A DNA stretch of 53,075 bases from Deltaproteobacteria bacterium (GTDB lineage: Bacteria; Desulfobacterota; Desulfobulbia; Desulfobulbales; Desulfurivibrionaceae): contig JAPLJG010000120.1 of NCBI GenBank assembly GCA_026388735.1, positions 4,862 through 57,936 on the forward strand, written 5' to 3'. The stretch's first letter is position 1. Each line of letters begins with the position of its first letter. The notes beneath the pieces were generated by a model that ran no database searches, was not told the origin of the DNA, and saw only the letters and a list, made by a program, of their open reading frames with translations. Shown in pieces: positions 34,403-44,270 of this stretch. Made by a program: the position numbers and the translations under genes.

Positions 34403-35015
34403 GCATATAGAATTGGTTGGTTTCACCCTTACCCTGGCGGAGCACCTCCGGCGTATCGCCAATGAGCGAGACCACGGATGAAGGCTCCGGGTATATTGTG
34501 CCACCGTCGATGATGATATCCACCAGACGTCCGAACTGGGCCTCTATTTCATAGGCCTCGCTCATGGGCGGATCATCCGGGTCCTGGATGGCGCTGGTGT
34601 TGAGCATCGGGTTGCCCAGGGCCTCGATGAGCGCCAGGCAGATGGCGTTGTCCGGCACCCTGATCCCCACGGTTTTTTGTCGGCTGAGCATGATCTTCGG
34701 CACCAGCTTTGCCGCTTGCAGGATAAAGGTGTAGGGTCCGGGCAGATCTTTTTTCATGATCCTGTAGCTCATGTTTGAAACATGGCAATAGGTGCTGACG
34801 TTTTTGAGGCTTGAGCACATGAAGCTGAAAGGCTGGTGTATCGGCCTCTTTTTTATTTGATGGATCCGTTTGATCGCTTTCTGGTTGAACATGTCGCAGC
34901 CGATGCCGTAGACGGTGTCGGTGGGGTAGCAGATCACCGCGCCTTTGCGCAGGGCTTCTGCCGCTTGTTGGATCAGGCGGGGCTGCGGGTTGTCCGGATT
35001 GATGTTCAGTATCAC
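34353..35015 (-). CDS. L-threonylcarbamoyladenylate synthase (Sua5/YciO/YrdC family)
   Basis: Makes threonylcarbamoyl-AMP for the t6A37 modification of tRNA, or is a YciO-type paralogue. The 220-residue product begins at GTG 35015 (MILNINPDNPQPRLIQQAAEAL) with AAGGA 8 nt upstream; this YciO-like start was preferred over upstream codons. It keeps GAVICYPTDTVYGIGCD, KKRPIHQPFSFMCSS, GPYTFILQA and GIRVPDN. The C-terminal 17 codons overlap ihfB on the opposite strand, unusual for two conserved genes. Confidence 0.85.
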   Translation of the reverse strand: MILNINPDNPQPRLIQQAAEALRKGAVICYPTDTVYGIGCDMFNQKAIKRIHQIKKRPIHQPFSFMCSSLKNVSTYCHVSNMSYRIMKKDLPGPYTFILQAAKLVPKIMLSRQKTVGIRVPDNAICLALIEALGNPMLNTSAIQDPDDPPMSEAYEIEAQFGRLVDIIIDGGTIYPEPSSVVSLIGDTPEVLRQGKGETNQFYMLTSRSGSGHLSAICSW

Positions 35016-35149
35016 GCGGCGATCCTTTTTCTGGGATAGGGGTCGGTTGGCAGAGGCTAACCCCCTATGAGTATTGATTATTGTACGGTACACCCCAACA
35101 AAAGGCAACAGCGAAGCGGTGACAGCGAAGCGGCAGTGGGGAATCGGCG

Positions 35150-36078
35150 ATGGTCATAGCCTGCGGCATTGATATCGGAACCAACAGCTTCCGTTTGCTG
35201 GTGGCAGAGGTTGAGCATGGCTGCCTGCGCCCCCTGGCCCACGATCTGGTCACGGTCCGGTTGGGTGAGGGGCTTGGCCTCAGCGGCCTGCTTGCCCATG
35301 CGGCCATGCTTCGGGCCGACGCGGCCTTGGCCCGGTTTGCCGGGATAATGGCGGCGTACCCGTTGCACAGTGTGCGGGCTTGCGCTACCCATGCCGTGCG
35401 TAAAGCCACCAATCGGGACGAGTTTCTTCAACGGGCGGAGGCCCTGATCGTCGGGCCGGTCGAGGTGCTTTCCGGCGAGGAGGAGGCCAGCCTTGCTCTG
35501 TTGGGGGCGCTTTCCGCTCTGCCTGAAGACCTGCGGCGCTACCCGTTGCTGGTGGTGGATGTGGGCGGGGGCAGCACAGAGCTCATCCTTCAGGCTACAG
35601 TCGGGAGTGAGCCCAGGGTGCTCAGCCTGCCTCTGGGGGCGGTGGGGTTGACCGAGGAATTCGCTGCGGACCACAACGCCATGCGCGAGAAGATCAGGGC
35701 GATACTGGCCCCGGCTCTGCGGCGTATCGCCGAGGGGGAAATGCTCGGGCAAGACGTATCGCTGGTGGCCTCCGGCGGGACCGCGACACCGCGACCAGCC
35801 TGGCCGCTCTTGCCTTGGGGCTTGACCGCTACGATGCCCAGCGGGTCCAAAATTACACCTTGAGCCAGACCACGTTGCACCGTTTGGTTACCTGGCTGGC
35901 GACCCTTTCCCCCACGGAGCGCAACGGTCTGCCCGGCTTGGCCGATGGGCGGGGGGAGATTATCGTGGCTGGTGCGGTGCTTTTGCAGGAGTTGCAGCAG
36001 GCGCTGGCAAGCCCAGTGCTGGTGAGCGATGCCGGGTTGCTGGAGGGCATTCTTCTGAGCGGGATAACAGATTCTTGA
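35150..36078 (+). pseudogene. Ppx/GppA phosphatase gene broken by an 8-bp tandem duplication
   Basis: The frame encodes an exopolyphosphatase/(p)ppGpp phosphohydrolase of about 307 residues if repaired. The first part (35150-35863) has the ASKHA motif CGIDIGTNSFRLLVAEV, VVDVGGGSTELIL and VASGGTAT; there the frame shifts and runs into an unrelated tail. The correct continuation (SLAALALGLDRYDAQRVQNYTLS ...) is in another frame to 36078. The cause is visible: ACCGCGAC is present twice in tandem at 35780-35787 and 35788-35795; removing one copy restores the frame. It could be a true inactivation, a reversible slippage site, or an assembly error. Confidence 0.85.
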
Positions 36079-36120
36079 CCTTGTTGCGAGCAGCGGATGT
36101 GCTTCTCTGCAAACTCGTCA

Positions 36121-36150
36121 TTGACCTCACGCGTGAAAGTTTTTTATAGT
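36121..36150 (+). promoter_or_regulatory. Candidate sigma-70 promoter of guaBA
   Basis: TTGACC (36121-36126) and TATAGT (36145-36150) are separated by 18 bp. Transcription would begin near 36157, giving a leader of about 105 nt with the hairpin at 36170. Confidence 0.65.
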
Positions 36151-36169
36151 GAAGACTCTACGGTTTTTT

Positions 36170-36190
36170 GCCACCCGTTCTGTGGGTGGC
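36170..36190 (+). promoter_or_regulatory. Hairpin in the guaB leader
   Basis: GCCACCC (36170-36176) pairs with GGGTGGC (36184-36190) around a 7-base loop. No U-tract follows, so it is not a terminator. A regulatory role is possible but not shown; it does not resemble a known purine riboswitch. Confidence 0.4.
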
Positions 36191-36262
36191 GTTCTAGTAT
36201 CTCAGATCGCCTTGGCAAGCGAGGCGCATCACCTGCCACACTTTTTTTGAGGGAGTCCGCTG

Positions 36263-37723
36263 ATGTCACTCGAGACAATCGAACACGCCTATACCTTTGA
36301 CGACCTGCTTCTGGTGCCCGCCGCTTCCGAAGTGCTGCCCACCGAGGTGAACCTGGCCACGATGCTCACCAAGACCATCATCCTGAATATCCCCCTGGTC
36401 AGCGCGGCCATGGACACAGTCACCGAGCATCGGGCCGCTATCACCATGGCCAGGGAGGGCGGGATCGGGATTATCCATAAGAACATGAGCGTGGAAGAAC
36501 AGGTCCGCGAGGTGCGCAAGGTAAAGAAGTCCGAGTCGGGCATGGTTATTGATCCGATTACGGTGAACGATGCCCAGACCGTGCGTGAGGTCAACGAGAT
36601 CATGCGCAACTACCGGATCTCCGGGGTGCCGGTTCTCCGCGGCACCAAGTTGGTCGGCATTGTCACCAACCGCGATCTTCGCTTTGTTTCCGACGAGGAT
36701 TTGTTGGTCCGGGATGTCATGACCAGCAAGAACCTGGTCACCGCCAAGGCCGGCATCACCCTGGAGCAATCCAAGGCCCTGCTCCATGAGCACCGGATCG
36801 AAAAACTCCTGGTGGTGGATGATGAGGGCAATCTCCAGGGGTTGATTACCATCAAGGATATTGAAAAGGTGCGGAAGTATCCCAATGCCGCCAAGGACGA
36901 TCTCGGTCGATTACGGGTCGGTGCGGCCATTGGCGTGAACTCTGCCTTGGAGCATGTGGAAAAATTGATTGGTGTTGGGGTGGATGTGGTGGTGCTCGAT
37001 TCCGCCCACGGACATTCCCGGAATATCTTGAACGCCTTGACCCGGATCAAGGATGCCTTTTCCGAACTCCAGGTCATTGCCGGCAACGTCGCCACCGCAG
37101 AAGGGGCCGAGGCCCTGATTCGGGCAGGGGCCGATTGCGTCAAGGTCGGGGTCGGACCCGGCTCCATCTGCACCACCCGGATTGTGGCCGGGGTCGGCGT
37201 GCCGCAGATGACCGCGATCCACAACTGTTCCAAGGCTGCGGATAAATTCGGCGTGCCGGTGATTGCCGACGGCGGCATCAAGTACTCCGGCGAGATCGCC
37301 AAGGCCATCGGCATCGGCGCCCGGGTGGTGATGATCGGCAGTCTCTTTGCCGGCACCGATGAATCACCCGGCGAGACCTTTCTGTACCAGGGCCGCACCT
37401 ACAAGGGCTACCGGGGCATGGGCTCGCTCGGCGCCATGAAGCAGGGCTCCAGTGATCGCTATTTCCAGGAAGGGGTGGAAAGCCAGGCCAAATATGTGCC
37501 CGAGGGCATCGAAGGCAAGGTGCCCTACCGGGGGCCGCTTTCCGATATGATCTACCAGCTCATGGGCGGTCTGCGCTCCGGCATGGGCTATCTCGGCGCG
37601 GCCACCATTGAGGAGCTGCGCCAGAAGGCGAGGTTTGTCAAGATCACCGCCGCCGGCCTCAAGGAAAGCCATGTCCACGACGTGATCATCACCAAAGAGG
37701 CCCCGAATTACAGATTGGGCTAA
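36263..37723 (+). CDS. guaB: Inosine-5'-monophosphate dehydrogenase
   Basis: Oxidises IMP to XMP with NAD+, the first committed step to GMP. The 486-residue product begins with [16 protein letters not shown], carries two CBS modules (about residues 95-205) inserted in the barrel, and has the catalytic Cys303 in [15 protein letters not shown] and the flap region [24 protein letters not shown] lies upstream of the ATG. It is followed by guaA 57 bp later in a standard guaBA operon. Confidence 0.98.
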   Translation: MSLETIEHAYTFDDLLLVPAASEVLPTEVNLATMLTKTIILNIPLVSAAMDTVTEHRAAITMAREGGIGIIHKNMSVEEQVREVRKVKKSESGMVIDPITVNDAQTVREVNEIMRNYRISGVPVLRGTKLVGIVTNRDLRFVSDEDLLVRDVMTSKNLVTAKAGITLEQSKALLHEHRIEKLLVVDDEGNLQGLITIKDIEKVRKYPNAAKDDLGRLRVGAAIGVNSALEHVEKLIGVGVDVVVLDSAHGHSRNILNALTRIKDAFSELQVIAGNVATAEGAEALIRAGADCVKVGVGPGSICTTRIVAGVGVPQMTAIHNCSKAADKFGVPVIADGGIKYSGEIAKAIGIGARVVMIGSLFAGTDESPGETFLYQGRTYKGYRGMGSLGAMKQGSSDRYFQEGVESQAKYVPEGIEGKVPYRGPLSDMIYQLMGGLRSGMGYLGAATIEELRQKARFVKITAAGLKESHVHDVIITKEAPNYRLG

Positions 37724-37780
37724 AGAATTAGGATTCAGGGTTTTCTGGTGGCCTCGGGATCCTTCAGCAAAGGTAAAACA

Positions 37781-39352
37781 ATGGATATCCATAGCGAAAA
37801 GATACTGATTCTTGATTTCGGCTCCCAGTACACCCAGCTCATTGCCCGGCGGGTACGGGAGGCCGGGGTATATTGCGAACTCCATCCCTGGGACATGACC
37901 TCCGAGGAGATCCGGGCCTTTGACCCCAAGGGGATCATCCTTTCGGGCGGGCCGCAATCGGTGCATGAGGCCGAGACCCCCCGTGCCGCCGAGGTGGTGT
38001 TCACTCTGGGCGTGCCGGTGCTCGGCATCTGCTATGGCCAGCAGACCATGGCGGCCCAGTTGGGTGGCGAGGTGGAACCTTCAGCCCATCGTGAATACGG
38101 CTATGCCCAGGTGCGGGCCCGCAATCACTCCAAGCTGCTTGCCGATATTGAGGACCACGCCAGTCCCGAGGGCTTTGGCCTGCTTGATGTCTGGATGAGC
38201 CATGGCGACCGGGTCAACAAACTGCCTCAAGGCTTCGTGGTCATCTGCGAGACCGACAGCGCGCCCATGGCCGGCATGGCCGACGAGTCCCGCCGTTTCT
38301 ACGGCCTCCAGTTTCACCCGGAGGTGACCCATACCCGCCAGGGCCAGCGGATTATCGAGCGCTTTGTCCACGAGATCTGCGGCTGCGGTCGCCTGTGGAC
38401 GCCGAGCAACATCATCGACCATGCCATCAAGCAGATTCGCGAACAGGTTGGCGAAGACGAGGTGCTGCTGGGGCTTTCCGGCGGGGTTGATTCCTCGGTG
38501 GTCGCCGCCCTGCTCCACCGGGCCATCGGCACCCAGCTCACCTGTGTCTTTGTGGACAACGGCCTGTTGCGGCTCCATGAGGGCGATCAGGTCATGACCA
38601 CCTTTGCCAAGCACATGGGGGTCAAGGTGTTGCGGGTGGACGTGGAGGAGCGGTTTCTCTCCGGGCTCAAAGGCGTGGAAGACCCAGAACAGAAACGCAA
38701 GATCATCGGCAACACCTTTATCGAGGTCTTTGAGGAGGAGGCGGAGAAACTCGCCAACGCCAAGTGGTTGGCCCAGGGCACCATCTATCCGGATGTCATT
38801 GAGTCGGCTGGGGCCAAAACCGGCAAGGCCAAGATGATCAAGAGCCACCACAACGTGGGCGGCTTGCCCGAACACATGAAGCTTGGTCTGGTGGAGCCCC
38901 TGCGGGAGCTGTTCAAGGATGAGGTCCGCGTCATCGGGGTCGAACTGGGCTTGCCCTATGAGATGGTCTACCGGCATCCCTTCCCCGGTCCTGGTCTTGG
39001 GGTGCGCATCCTGGGCGAAGTGCGTAAGGACTACGCTGATACCCTGCGTCTGGCCGATGCGATCTTCATCGAGGAGCTGCGCAAGAACGAGCTCTACGAC
39101 AAGGTCTCCCAGGCCTTCACCGTGTTCCTTCCGGTGCGTTCCGTGGGGGTGGTAGGCGACAACCGTCAGTACGCCCATGTCGTGGCCTTACGGGCCGTTG
39201 AGACCGTGGATTTCATGACCGCTCGCTGGGCGCATCTTCCCTATGATTTCCTCGATCATGTCTCCAGACGGATCGTCAATGAGGTGCGTGGTATCTCCCG
39301 GGTGGTCTACGATGTGACCGGTAAGCCGCCGGGAACCATCGAATGGGAGTAA
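37781..39352 (+). CDS. guaA: GMP synthase (glutamine-hydrolysing)
   Basis: Aminates XMP to GMP with glutamine and ATP. The 523-residue product has an N-terminal class I amidotransferase domain ([18 protein letters not shown], nucleophile C84 in GICYGQQTM, histidine in QFHPEVTHT), the ATP pyrophosphatase P-loop [13 protein letters not shown], and the C-terminal dimer domain ending [12 protein letters not shown] 37781 was chosen: AAAGG lies 7 nt upstream and it matches the usual GuaA length; the frame is open to 37748. Its stop codon lies inside the first copy of the REP-like repeat (39349). Confidence 0.98.
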   Translation: MDIHSEKILILDFGSQYTQLIARRVREAGVYCELHPWDMTSEEIRAFDPKGIILSGGPQSVHEAETPRAAEVVFTLGVPVLGICYGQQTMAAQLGGEVEPSAHREYGYAQVRARNHSKLLADIEDHASPEGFGLLDVWMSHGDRVNKLPQGFVVICETDSAPMAGMADESRRFYGLQFHPEVTHTRQGQRIIERFVHEICGCGRLWTPSNIIDHAIKQIREQVGEDEVLLGLSGGVDSSVVAALLHRAIGTQLTCVFVDNGLLRLHEGDQVMTTFAKHMGVKVLRVDVEERFLSGLKGVEDPEQKRKIIGNTFIEVFEEEAEKLANAKWLAQGTIYPDVIESAGAKTGKAKMIKSHHNVGGLPEHMKLGLVEPLRELFKDEVRVIGVELGLPYEMVYRHPFPGPGLGVRILGEVRKDYADTLRLADAIFIEELRKNELYDKVSQAFTVFLPVRSVGVVGDNRQYAHVVALRAVETVDFMTARWAHLPYDFLDHVSRRIVNEVRGISRVVYDVTGKPPGTIEWE

Positions 39353-39628
39353 CTGTCCAGCAGCACCACATCTGCTTTGTCATCGGTCGATTCGCATACT
39401 GAAGTATAGCGAATCGACCTCTTTCGCGCATCTGTGGCACCGCTGAACAGTTCCTCCCGTGGGTTTCCTGCTACAGTTATAGGAATAGCCCCAGTTGCCG
39501 CTTTACCCAGCCGTTTTTTTTGTGATACCATGAACGGCGAGCTGATTTTTTTGAGGGAAACCAGATTGGTAACTGTTCAGCAGCGCCGCTTCGCTGCTGC
39601 CGCAGATGCGGTGCTGCCGGGCAGTTAC
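39349..39628. repeat. Cluster of four alternating 27-bp REP-like repeats
   Basis: Copy 1 (39349-39375, plus) and copy 4 (39602-39628, minus) match at 24 of 27 positions. Copy 2 (39428-39454, minus) matches copy 1 at 20 of 27, and copy 3 (from 39569, plus) matches over its first 20 bases with three differences. All share AACTGYYCRGC. The orientation alternates + - + -, as in BIME clusters, and copies 1 and 2 flank a perfect hairpin (39385). No transposase is near. It spans the end of guaA and the leader of the kinase gene. Confidence 0.7.
39385..39419. terminator. Long near-perfect hairpin after guaA (possible terminator)
   Basis: GGTCGATTCGC (39385-39395) pairs with GCGAATCGACC (39409-39419), and inside it ATACT pairs with AGTAT, giving a 16-bp stem with one bulged A. 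Only a short TCTTT follows, so as a terminator it is weak; it may instead be the core of the surrounding repeat cluster. Confidence 0.5.
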
Positions 39629-39667
39629 GATTGTTGCCGACTAATCTCTAACGGGAAAGGGACTGCC

Positions 39668-40927
39668 GTGAAGGGTGGACAGAAAGAGATGCGGGATCTG
39701 GAGTTGGCCAACCGGCTCCTGGACAGTTTTTCCCAGATTGCCGGGGTGATCAACACCCGGCACCTTGACTATAATGCGCGTCTGGGCCGGATTCTCGAAG
39801 TTATCCTTGAGTATCTTCGGGTGGAGCAAGGCTCCCTCATGGTGCTGGAACGGAAGAAATATCTGGTGGTCCGGGCGGCAAGCCGAGCCGAGATTCTCGG
39901 CCATGAGCAAACCCTTGACGATGCGCGGTCCGTGGCTTCTTGGGTGGCCCGGCACCAGGAACCCCTCTTTATCAAGGATATTTCCACGGATAAACGCTTT
40001 GACCGAATGTGCCGCAGCAGCTACAAGCGCAATTCCCTGCTGTCCATGCCCATTCTCCATAAGGGCAAGGTGTTGGGCGTCATCAATGTGACCGACAAGA
40101 TCGGGGACAGGGATCTGCTCAAGGAAGACATCACCCGACTTTTCGATTTCAGCAGCGTCATCCTCTCCCTGCTTGTTCAGGAAAATCTGCAACAGGATCT
40201 CCGTCGGCAGCAGCGTATCCTCCAGGAGCGCAATCTTGAGCTGCGGCATCAGGAGACTTTGCGCGCCGAACTCTCCCGCATGCTGATCCATGACCTCAAG
40301 GGTCCGCTTTCCGAGGTGGTGGCCAATCTCGATATCCTGTCCTACACCGTTTCCGAGGAAAATCGGGAGTTTCTGGAATCGGCCCAGATGGGGTGTGATC
40401 GGGCGGTGCGCATGGTGTCAAATCTGGTGAGCATCGGCAAGATTGAAGACGGCAAGCTCGCGCCCATCAAAGAGGTGGTCGAGCCCGGCCCGATGCTGGC
40501 CGAATGCCTGAGCAGCATCAAGGGCATGGCCAGGATCAAGGCGGTGGAGTTGATCTTGGAGGTGGAGGCGGACCTGCCGCAGATCGCCCTGGACCGCATT
40601 CTCATCCTGCGGGTGTTGCAGAATCTGCTCACCAATGCCCTGGGCTATTGCGCGAGCAACACCACGATCCGCTTTGGCTGTCGGCGGGTGCCCGGCAAAA
40701 AGCGGCTGGAATTTTATGTGCAGGATCAAGGCCCCGGAATCCCCGCGTCGAAGTACCGCACCATTTTTGAGAAGTACGCCAGAATTTCCGACAAGCAGGA
40801 TGCCCTGGTCGGCACCGGCCTTGGCCTCTATTTCTGCCGTCTGGCCGTGGAGATTCACCGGGGCAGGATCGGCGTCGAGAGCGAACCGGGGCAAGGTTCC
40901 CGTTTTTATTTCAGCTTGCCCCTGTAA
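39668..40927 (+). CDS. GAF-domain histidine kinase
   Basis: A 419-residue cytoplasmic sensor kinase without membrane segments: short N-terminal helix, GAF domain (about 35-170; SLMVLERKKYLVVRAASR, SMPILHKGKVLGVINVTDK), a coiled linker, HisKA with phospho-acceptor H208 (MLIHDLKGPL), and HATPase with NLLTNAL, DQGPGIP and GTGLGLYFCR. GTG 39668 with AAAGGG upstream is the preferred start; the frame is open back to 39434, but that part is repeat-derived (REP copies 3 and 4) and has no protein likeness. It is the first gene of a three-gene unit with a REC-TPR protein and a zinc-knuckle protein. Confidence 0.88.
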   Translation: MKGGQKEMRDLELANRLLDSFSQIAGVINTRHLDYNARLGRILEVILEYLRVEQGSLMVLERKKYLVVRAASRAEILGHEQTLDDARSVASWVARHQEPLFIKDISTDKRFDRMCRSSYKRNSLLSMPILHKGKVLGVINVTDKIGDRDLLKEDITRLFDFSSVILSLLVQENLQQDLRRQQRILQERNLELRHQETLRAELSRMLIHDLKGPLSEVVANLDILSYTVSEENREFLESAQMGCDRAVRMVSNLVSIGKIEDGKLAPIKEVVEPGPMLAECLSSIKGMARIKAVELILEVEADLPQIALDRILILRVLQNLLTNALGYCASNTTIRFGCRRVPGKKRLEFYVQDQGPGIPASKYRTIFEKYARISDKQDALVGTGLGLYFCRLAVEIHRGRIGVESEPGQGSRFYFSLPL

Positions 40928-40967
40928 TATAGAGCTGACAGATTTCAGCAAAGGGAAGAAACGCAGG

Positions 40968-42131
40968 ATGAAGCTCAAAGCCCCTAAAGATATGGTTTTT
41001 CTCATCGTGGATGACATCGACAACATGCGTCGATCCATCAAGGCCATGCTGAAGCTGGTCCAATTCGGCAAGGAGTTTTACGAGGCGGCCAATGGTCGGG
41101 ATGCCTGGAAGCTTCTCCAGGATGAGAATATCGCCATCGATTTTATCATCTGTGATTACAATATGCCCTATATGTCCGGCACCGAGTTGCTGGGCCTGAT
41201 TCGGGCCACCAAGAAGCTGCGCGATGTTCCTTTTCTCATGGTCACCGCCGAAGCCAACATGGATATTGTCGCCGAAGCGGCCGAGCAGGATGTTGACGCA
41301 TACATGACCAAGCCCTTTGTTACCGCGACCTTGGAGCAGAAGGTCATGGAGCTTCTGGGCCAGCTCAATAACCCTTCGCCCTTCAACCAGCTGTTGCTCC
41401 AGGCGCGTACCCTTGATGAAACGGGCGATCTTGACGGGGCCATTGCCGCGGCCACCGAGGCGGCCAAGCTCAATGAACGCTCCTCAAAGCCCTACCGGGA
41501 GCTCGGAAGGCTCTTCGGAAAAAAAGGCGACCTGAAAAAAGCCCAGCTTTGCTTTGAAAAGGCTGTGGAGATCAATCGTCTTGATGTCAGTTCCTACCAT
41601 GCCTTGGGCCAGATTTATTTCCGTCAGGGCAAGATGGATATGGCCCTGGAAAACTTCAACCGGGCCATGGAGATCAGTCCCAGGCATGCCGACCGGGCCA
41701 TGAATTTCGCCAAATTGCTGATCAAGAAAAAAATGCTGCCCGAGGCGGAAAAAGTTCTGCGCCTGGTGTTGAAATCAAAGGGCAACGATATCGACTTCAA
41801 GGAAGATATTGCCGACACCTGCAATGGCTGCGGCCTGGGGGAGCTGGCGGTGAAATCCTACCGCGAGGTGCTGAAGGCGGATCCGGAACGTATCTATCTG
41901 CACAAAAAAATCGGGATAGCCTTGTGTACCGCGGGCGATAACAACGAGGCAGTCAAGATGCTTGAAAAGGCGGCGGAGAAAACCGCCGACGATATCGAGC
42001 TTTTTCTGGCCCTGGGCAAAGCCTATTATGCCATGAAATTTCCGGTGCGGGCCGACCAGTGGGTTTCGAAGGTCCTCCGGATTGACCCTGAACACAAGGA
42101 AGCCCGTGCCATCCTGGACAAGTGTCTGTAA
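40968..42131 (+). CDS. Response regulator receiver protein with TPR repeats
   Basis: A 387-residue protein. The REC domain (1-130) has VDD (14-16), phospho-acceptor D63 (IICDYNMPYMSG) and lysine in MTKPF. The rest is a run of tetratricopeptide repeats, for example AYRELGRLFGKKGDLKKAQLCFEK-like (SKPYRELGRL...), SYHALGQIYFRQGKMDMALENF and DIELFLALGKAYYAMKFPVRA. It has no DNA-binding domain, so output is probably by protein contact. ATG 40968 lies just after the kinase stop, with AAGGGAAG and CAGG upstream. It is very likely the partner of the kinase. Confidence 0.88.
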   Translation: MKLKAPKDMVFLIVDDIDNMRRSIKAMLKLVQFGKEFYEAANGRDAWKLLQDENIAIDFIICDYNMPYMSGTELLGLIRATKKLRDVPFLMVTAEANMDIVAEAAEQDVDAYMTKPFVTATLEQKVMELLGQLNNPSPFNQLLLQARTLDETGDLDGAIAAATEAAKLNERSSKPYRELGRLFGKKGDLKKAQLCFEKAVEINRLDVSSYHALGQIYFRQGKMDMALENFNRAMEISPRHADRAMNFAKLLIKKKMLPEAEKVLRLVLKSKGNDIDFKEDIADTCNGCGLGELAVKSYREVLKADPERIYLHKKIGIALCTAGDNNEAVKMLEKAAEKTADDIELFLALGKAYYAMKFPVRADQWVSKVLRIDPEHKEARAILDKCL

Positions 42132-42176
42132 GCTAGGGACAGACGGTTTTTGACAAAAAAATAGGCTATTGCATCC

Positions 42177-44270
42177 ATGGCAGCAGAATTTTCTTTTCTC
42201 CTCGCGCTACAGGCCGTGAACTCCCAGGGGCAGGCTATCCTGGGAGAGAGTTGGGCGGATTTTCTTTTGGACCTGCGGCAGGCTCTTGCCGTGAAAGGGA
42301 AAGAAGATCCAGGCAGTACGGAGGCCTTGCTGCTGTTTCATTTTGCGCAACCGGATACCGCCTGTGTTGCGCTCCAGGAAAGCCTGGCCCGGTTGAAAAG
42401 GGCGTATGAATGGAAGAAGAATGTCGGCCCCCTGCCCCTGCACATTCTTCTCCACCTCGAAAAAGAGGGCGACCCGCCAGGCCCAGTGCATGACGCTGCG
42501 GCAAGCTTTTGGGATCTTCTCCAACACGAACAGCCTTATGTGACCCGGCCTCTAAAACAGTACTGGGCGGAAAGCCAGGCCGGTGAAAACGTGTTGCCCC
42601 ACACCTTTGCCGAGGCTGGCAATGGCTTGTATCTTCTCTCCTTTTCCGTTCCGGAAATTCCGCACGTCGAAATTTTTCCCCACCGCGCCCTTCCCCTTGC
42701 CGGACCGCTTGCCCCCTGTTTCTACTGCGGCATGACCATCCACAAGGCGGCGGACTGCCCGGGAAAGATGTTGACCATGGCCACCCAGGGGATTTACCTG
42801 GCCGGGTATCTGCCCCTCGCCACATTGAGCGAGCTGTTCGGCAAGGCCATGGCCGTTCAGGGAAAATTGACCAACATGATGGCGGCCGGGCTCACCGTGT
42901 CCCAGATCCGGCAGGATCCGCTTCTGCAAGTGTATCTCACCTATTTTGACCTGAATCTGATCTGCCAGCCCAGGTTTCTGTGGAACATTGCCTTTAACAG
43001 CAATGCCAAATGGGAGGAGTTGACCAAGCCGGACACGGTCTCGGTGGACAGCCATAGCCTGCACCTTGGCCTTGATTGTCTGCGGGTGGGCCAGTATGCC
43101 CAGGCCGAGGATCTCTTTGTCGAGGAAAGCAGACGGCCCAAGGGCAAGCAGTTTTACGCCACAATCGGTCGCGCCTTTGTCGCCCTGGAGCTTGAGCGGG
43201 ACAACGATTTTGAGCATTTTCTGGAACATGCTGCAGGTATTGCGAACTCCGACAAGGAAAAGATCTATATCGCCCTGTTGCAATCCAGGTATTATGCCCT
43301 CCACGATGATCACTGGAAGGCGGGGCACGTTCTGGACAGTGTTTTCAGTCTGCGGCGGGACCTTGCCGAGGCCTTGTATCGTCAGGTCCAACTCATGGTC
43401 TTAGGGGAGATGGGAGAGAAAGGCCTCCGGCAGCTCCGCTCCCTGGTTACCGACCACAAAGAGCTCTTCTTGACTGCGCTCATGGATCCGCAACTGCTTG
43501 CCGTTGCCGGGCCGGTTGAGGATCTGCTCGCGGTCCGGCTCCAGGTCCAGCGACAGGAGGCCGAAGAAAACCTGCTGAAGGCCCAGGCGGTCTGCCAGGA
43601 TCTTCAGGCCTGGTTTGCCGGGGAGGATGGCCCGGCGGCCCTGTTTGCCGACCTTGCTGGTCTTGAAAAGCAGTTTGCCCAGGGCAGTTATTACGACCTC
43701 CTGGAGGTGGCATACAAGGGCCAGGCGTTGCTTCGTGCCTGCTACCGATTGCACGAAAACGCCCTTGATGCCATGAAGGCTGATATCGCACGGATGCTGG
43801 CGACCTGGGAGGGTTTTCGGCGATACTGGCAGGGCTATCCCTATCAGTCTTCTTTTGGAAATTTTCAGGTAATGCTCCAGGCGGCTCGGGAAAATCTGAG
43901 TGCAATCGAAGGCCTTGCCCAGCAGAACATGCATGGTCAACTCTACCATGCTGTTCAGGAGATGCTGGTCCAGGTTCGAGAGAGTTGCAACGCCTTGAAA
44001 ACGCTCTCTGCGAGGATGGACTGGGTAAGGCTTTTGTATGACGGGGTAAAGCTGTTTGCCAGGAAGTTGCTCATTACCGAGGTGGTTCTGCTGGGGGTGG
44101 GGGCGTTGCTCTTCCCCCTTCTGGCCTTCTGGCTGGCTGGCGATTCCGGCGGGATGATCGGTATGCTTACAAATTCATGGCTACAGAAACAGGCGCTGCT
44201 CATTATCACCCTGTTTGTCGCGCCGCTGTTCGCTTTGGGCCAGACGCTTTGGGAGATGATGGAGGCCTGA
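42177..44270 (+). CDS. Unknown protein with CCHC zinc knuckle, helical repeats and two C-terminal membrane helices
   Basis: A 697-residue product of no function I recognise. Residues 181-194 read CFYCGMTIHKAADC, an exact C-x2-C-x4-H-x4-C zinc knuckle (C181, C184, H189, C194), the type known from retroviral nucleocapsids and rare in bacteria. It is followed by alpha-helical TPR-like stretches (about 290-420; GLDCLRVGQYAQAEDLFVEES), a coiled region (500-620), and two membrane helices (EVVLLGVGALLFPLLAFWLA and ALLIITLFVAPLFALGQTLW). It lies 45 bp after the REC-TPR gene and is probably co-transcribed, so it may be the target of that two-component system. Confidence 0.75.
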   Translation: MAAEFSFLLALQAVNSQGQAILGESWADFLLDLRQALAVKGKEDPGSTEALLLFHFAQPDTACVALQESLARLKRAYEWKKNVGPLPLHILLHLEKEGDPPGPVHDAAASFWDLLQHEQPYVTRPLKQYWAESQAGENVLPHTFAEAGNGLYLLSFSVPEIPHVEIFPHRALPLAGPLAPCFYCGMTIHKAADCPGKMLTMATQGIYLAGYLPLATLSELFGKAMAVQGKLTNMMAAGLTVSQIRQDPLLQVYLTYFDLNLICQPRFLWNIAFNSNAKWEELTKPDTVSVDSHSLHLGLDCLRVGQYAQAEDLFVEESRRPKGKQFYATIGRAFVALELERDNDFEHFLEHAAGIANSDKEKIYIALLQSRYYALHDDHWKAGHVLDSVFSLRRDLAEALYRQVQLMVLGEMGEKGLRQLRSLVTDHKELFLTALMDPQLLAVAGPVEDLLAVRLQVQRQEAEENLLKAQAVCQDLQAWFAGEDGPAALFADLAGLEKQFAQGSYYDLLEVAYKGQALLRACYRLHENALDAMKADIARMLATWEGFRRYWQGYPYQSSFGNFQVMLQAARENLSAIEGLAQQNMHGQLYHAVQEMLVQVRESCNALKTLSARMDWVRLLYDGVKLFARKLLITEVVLLGVGALLFPLLAFWLAGDSGGMIGMLTNSWLQKQALLIITLFVAPLFALGQTLWEMMEA

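Noticed and set aside
36170..36190. guaB leader as a purine riboswitch
   Set aside because: Only one simple hairpin is present; the conserved riboswitch core sequences and three-way junction are not seen.
39434..39667. N-terminal extension of the GAF histidine kinase
   Set aside because: The extension is the translation of the REP-like repeats; GTG 39668 has a ribosome site and gives a normal kinase start.
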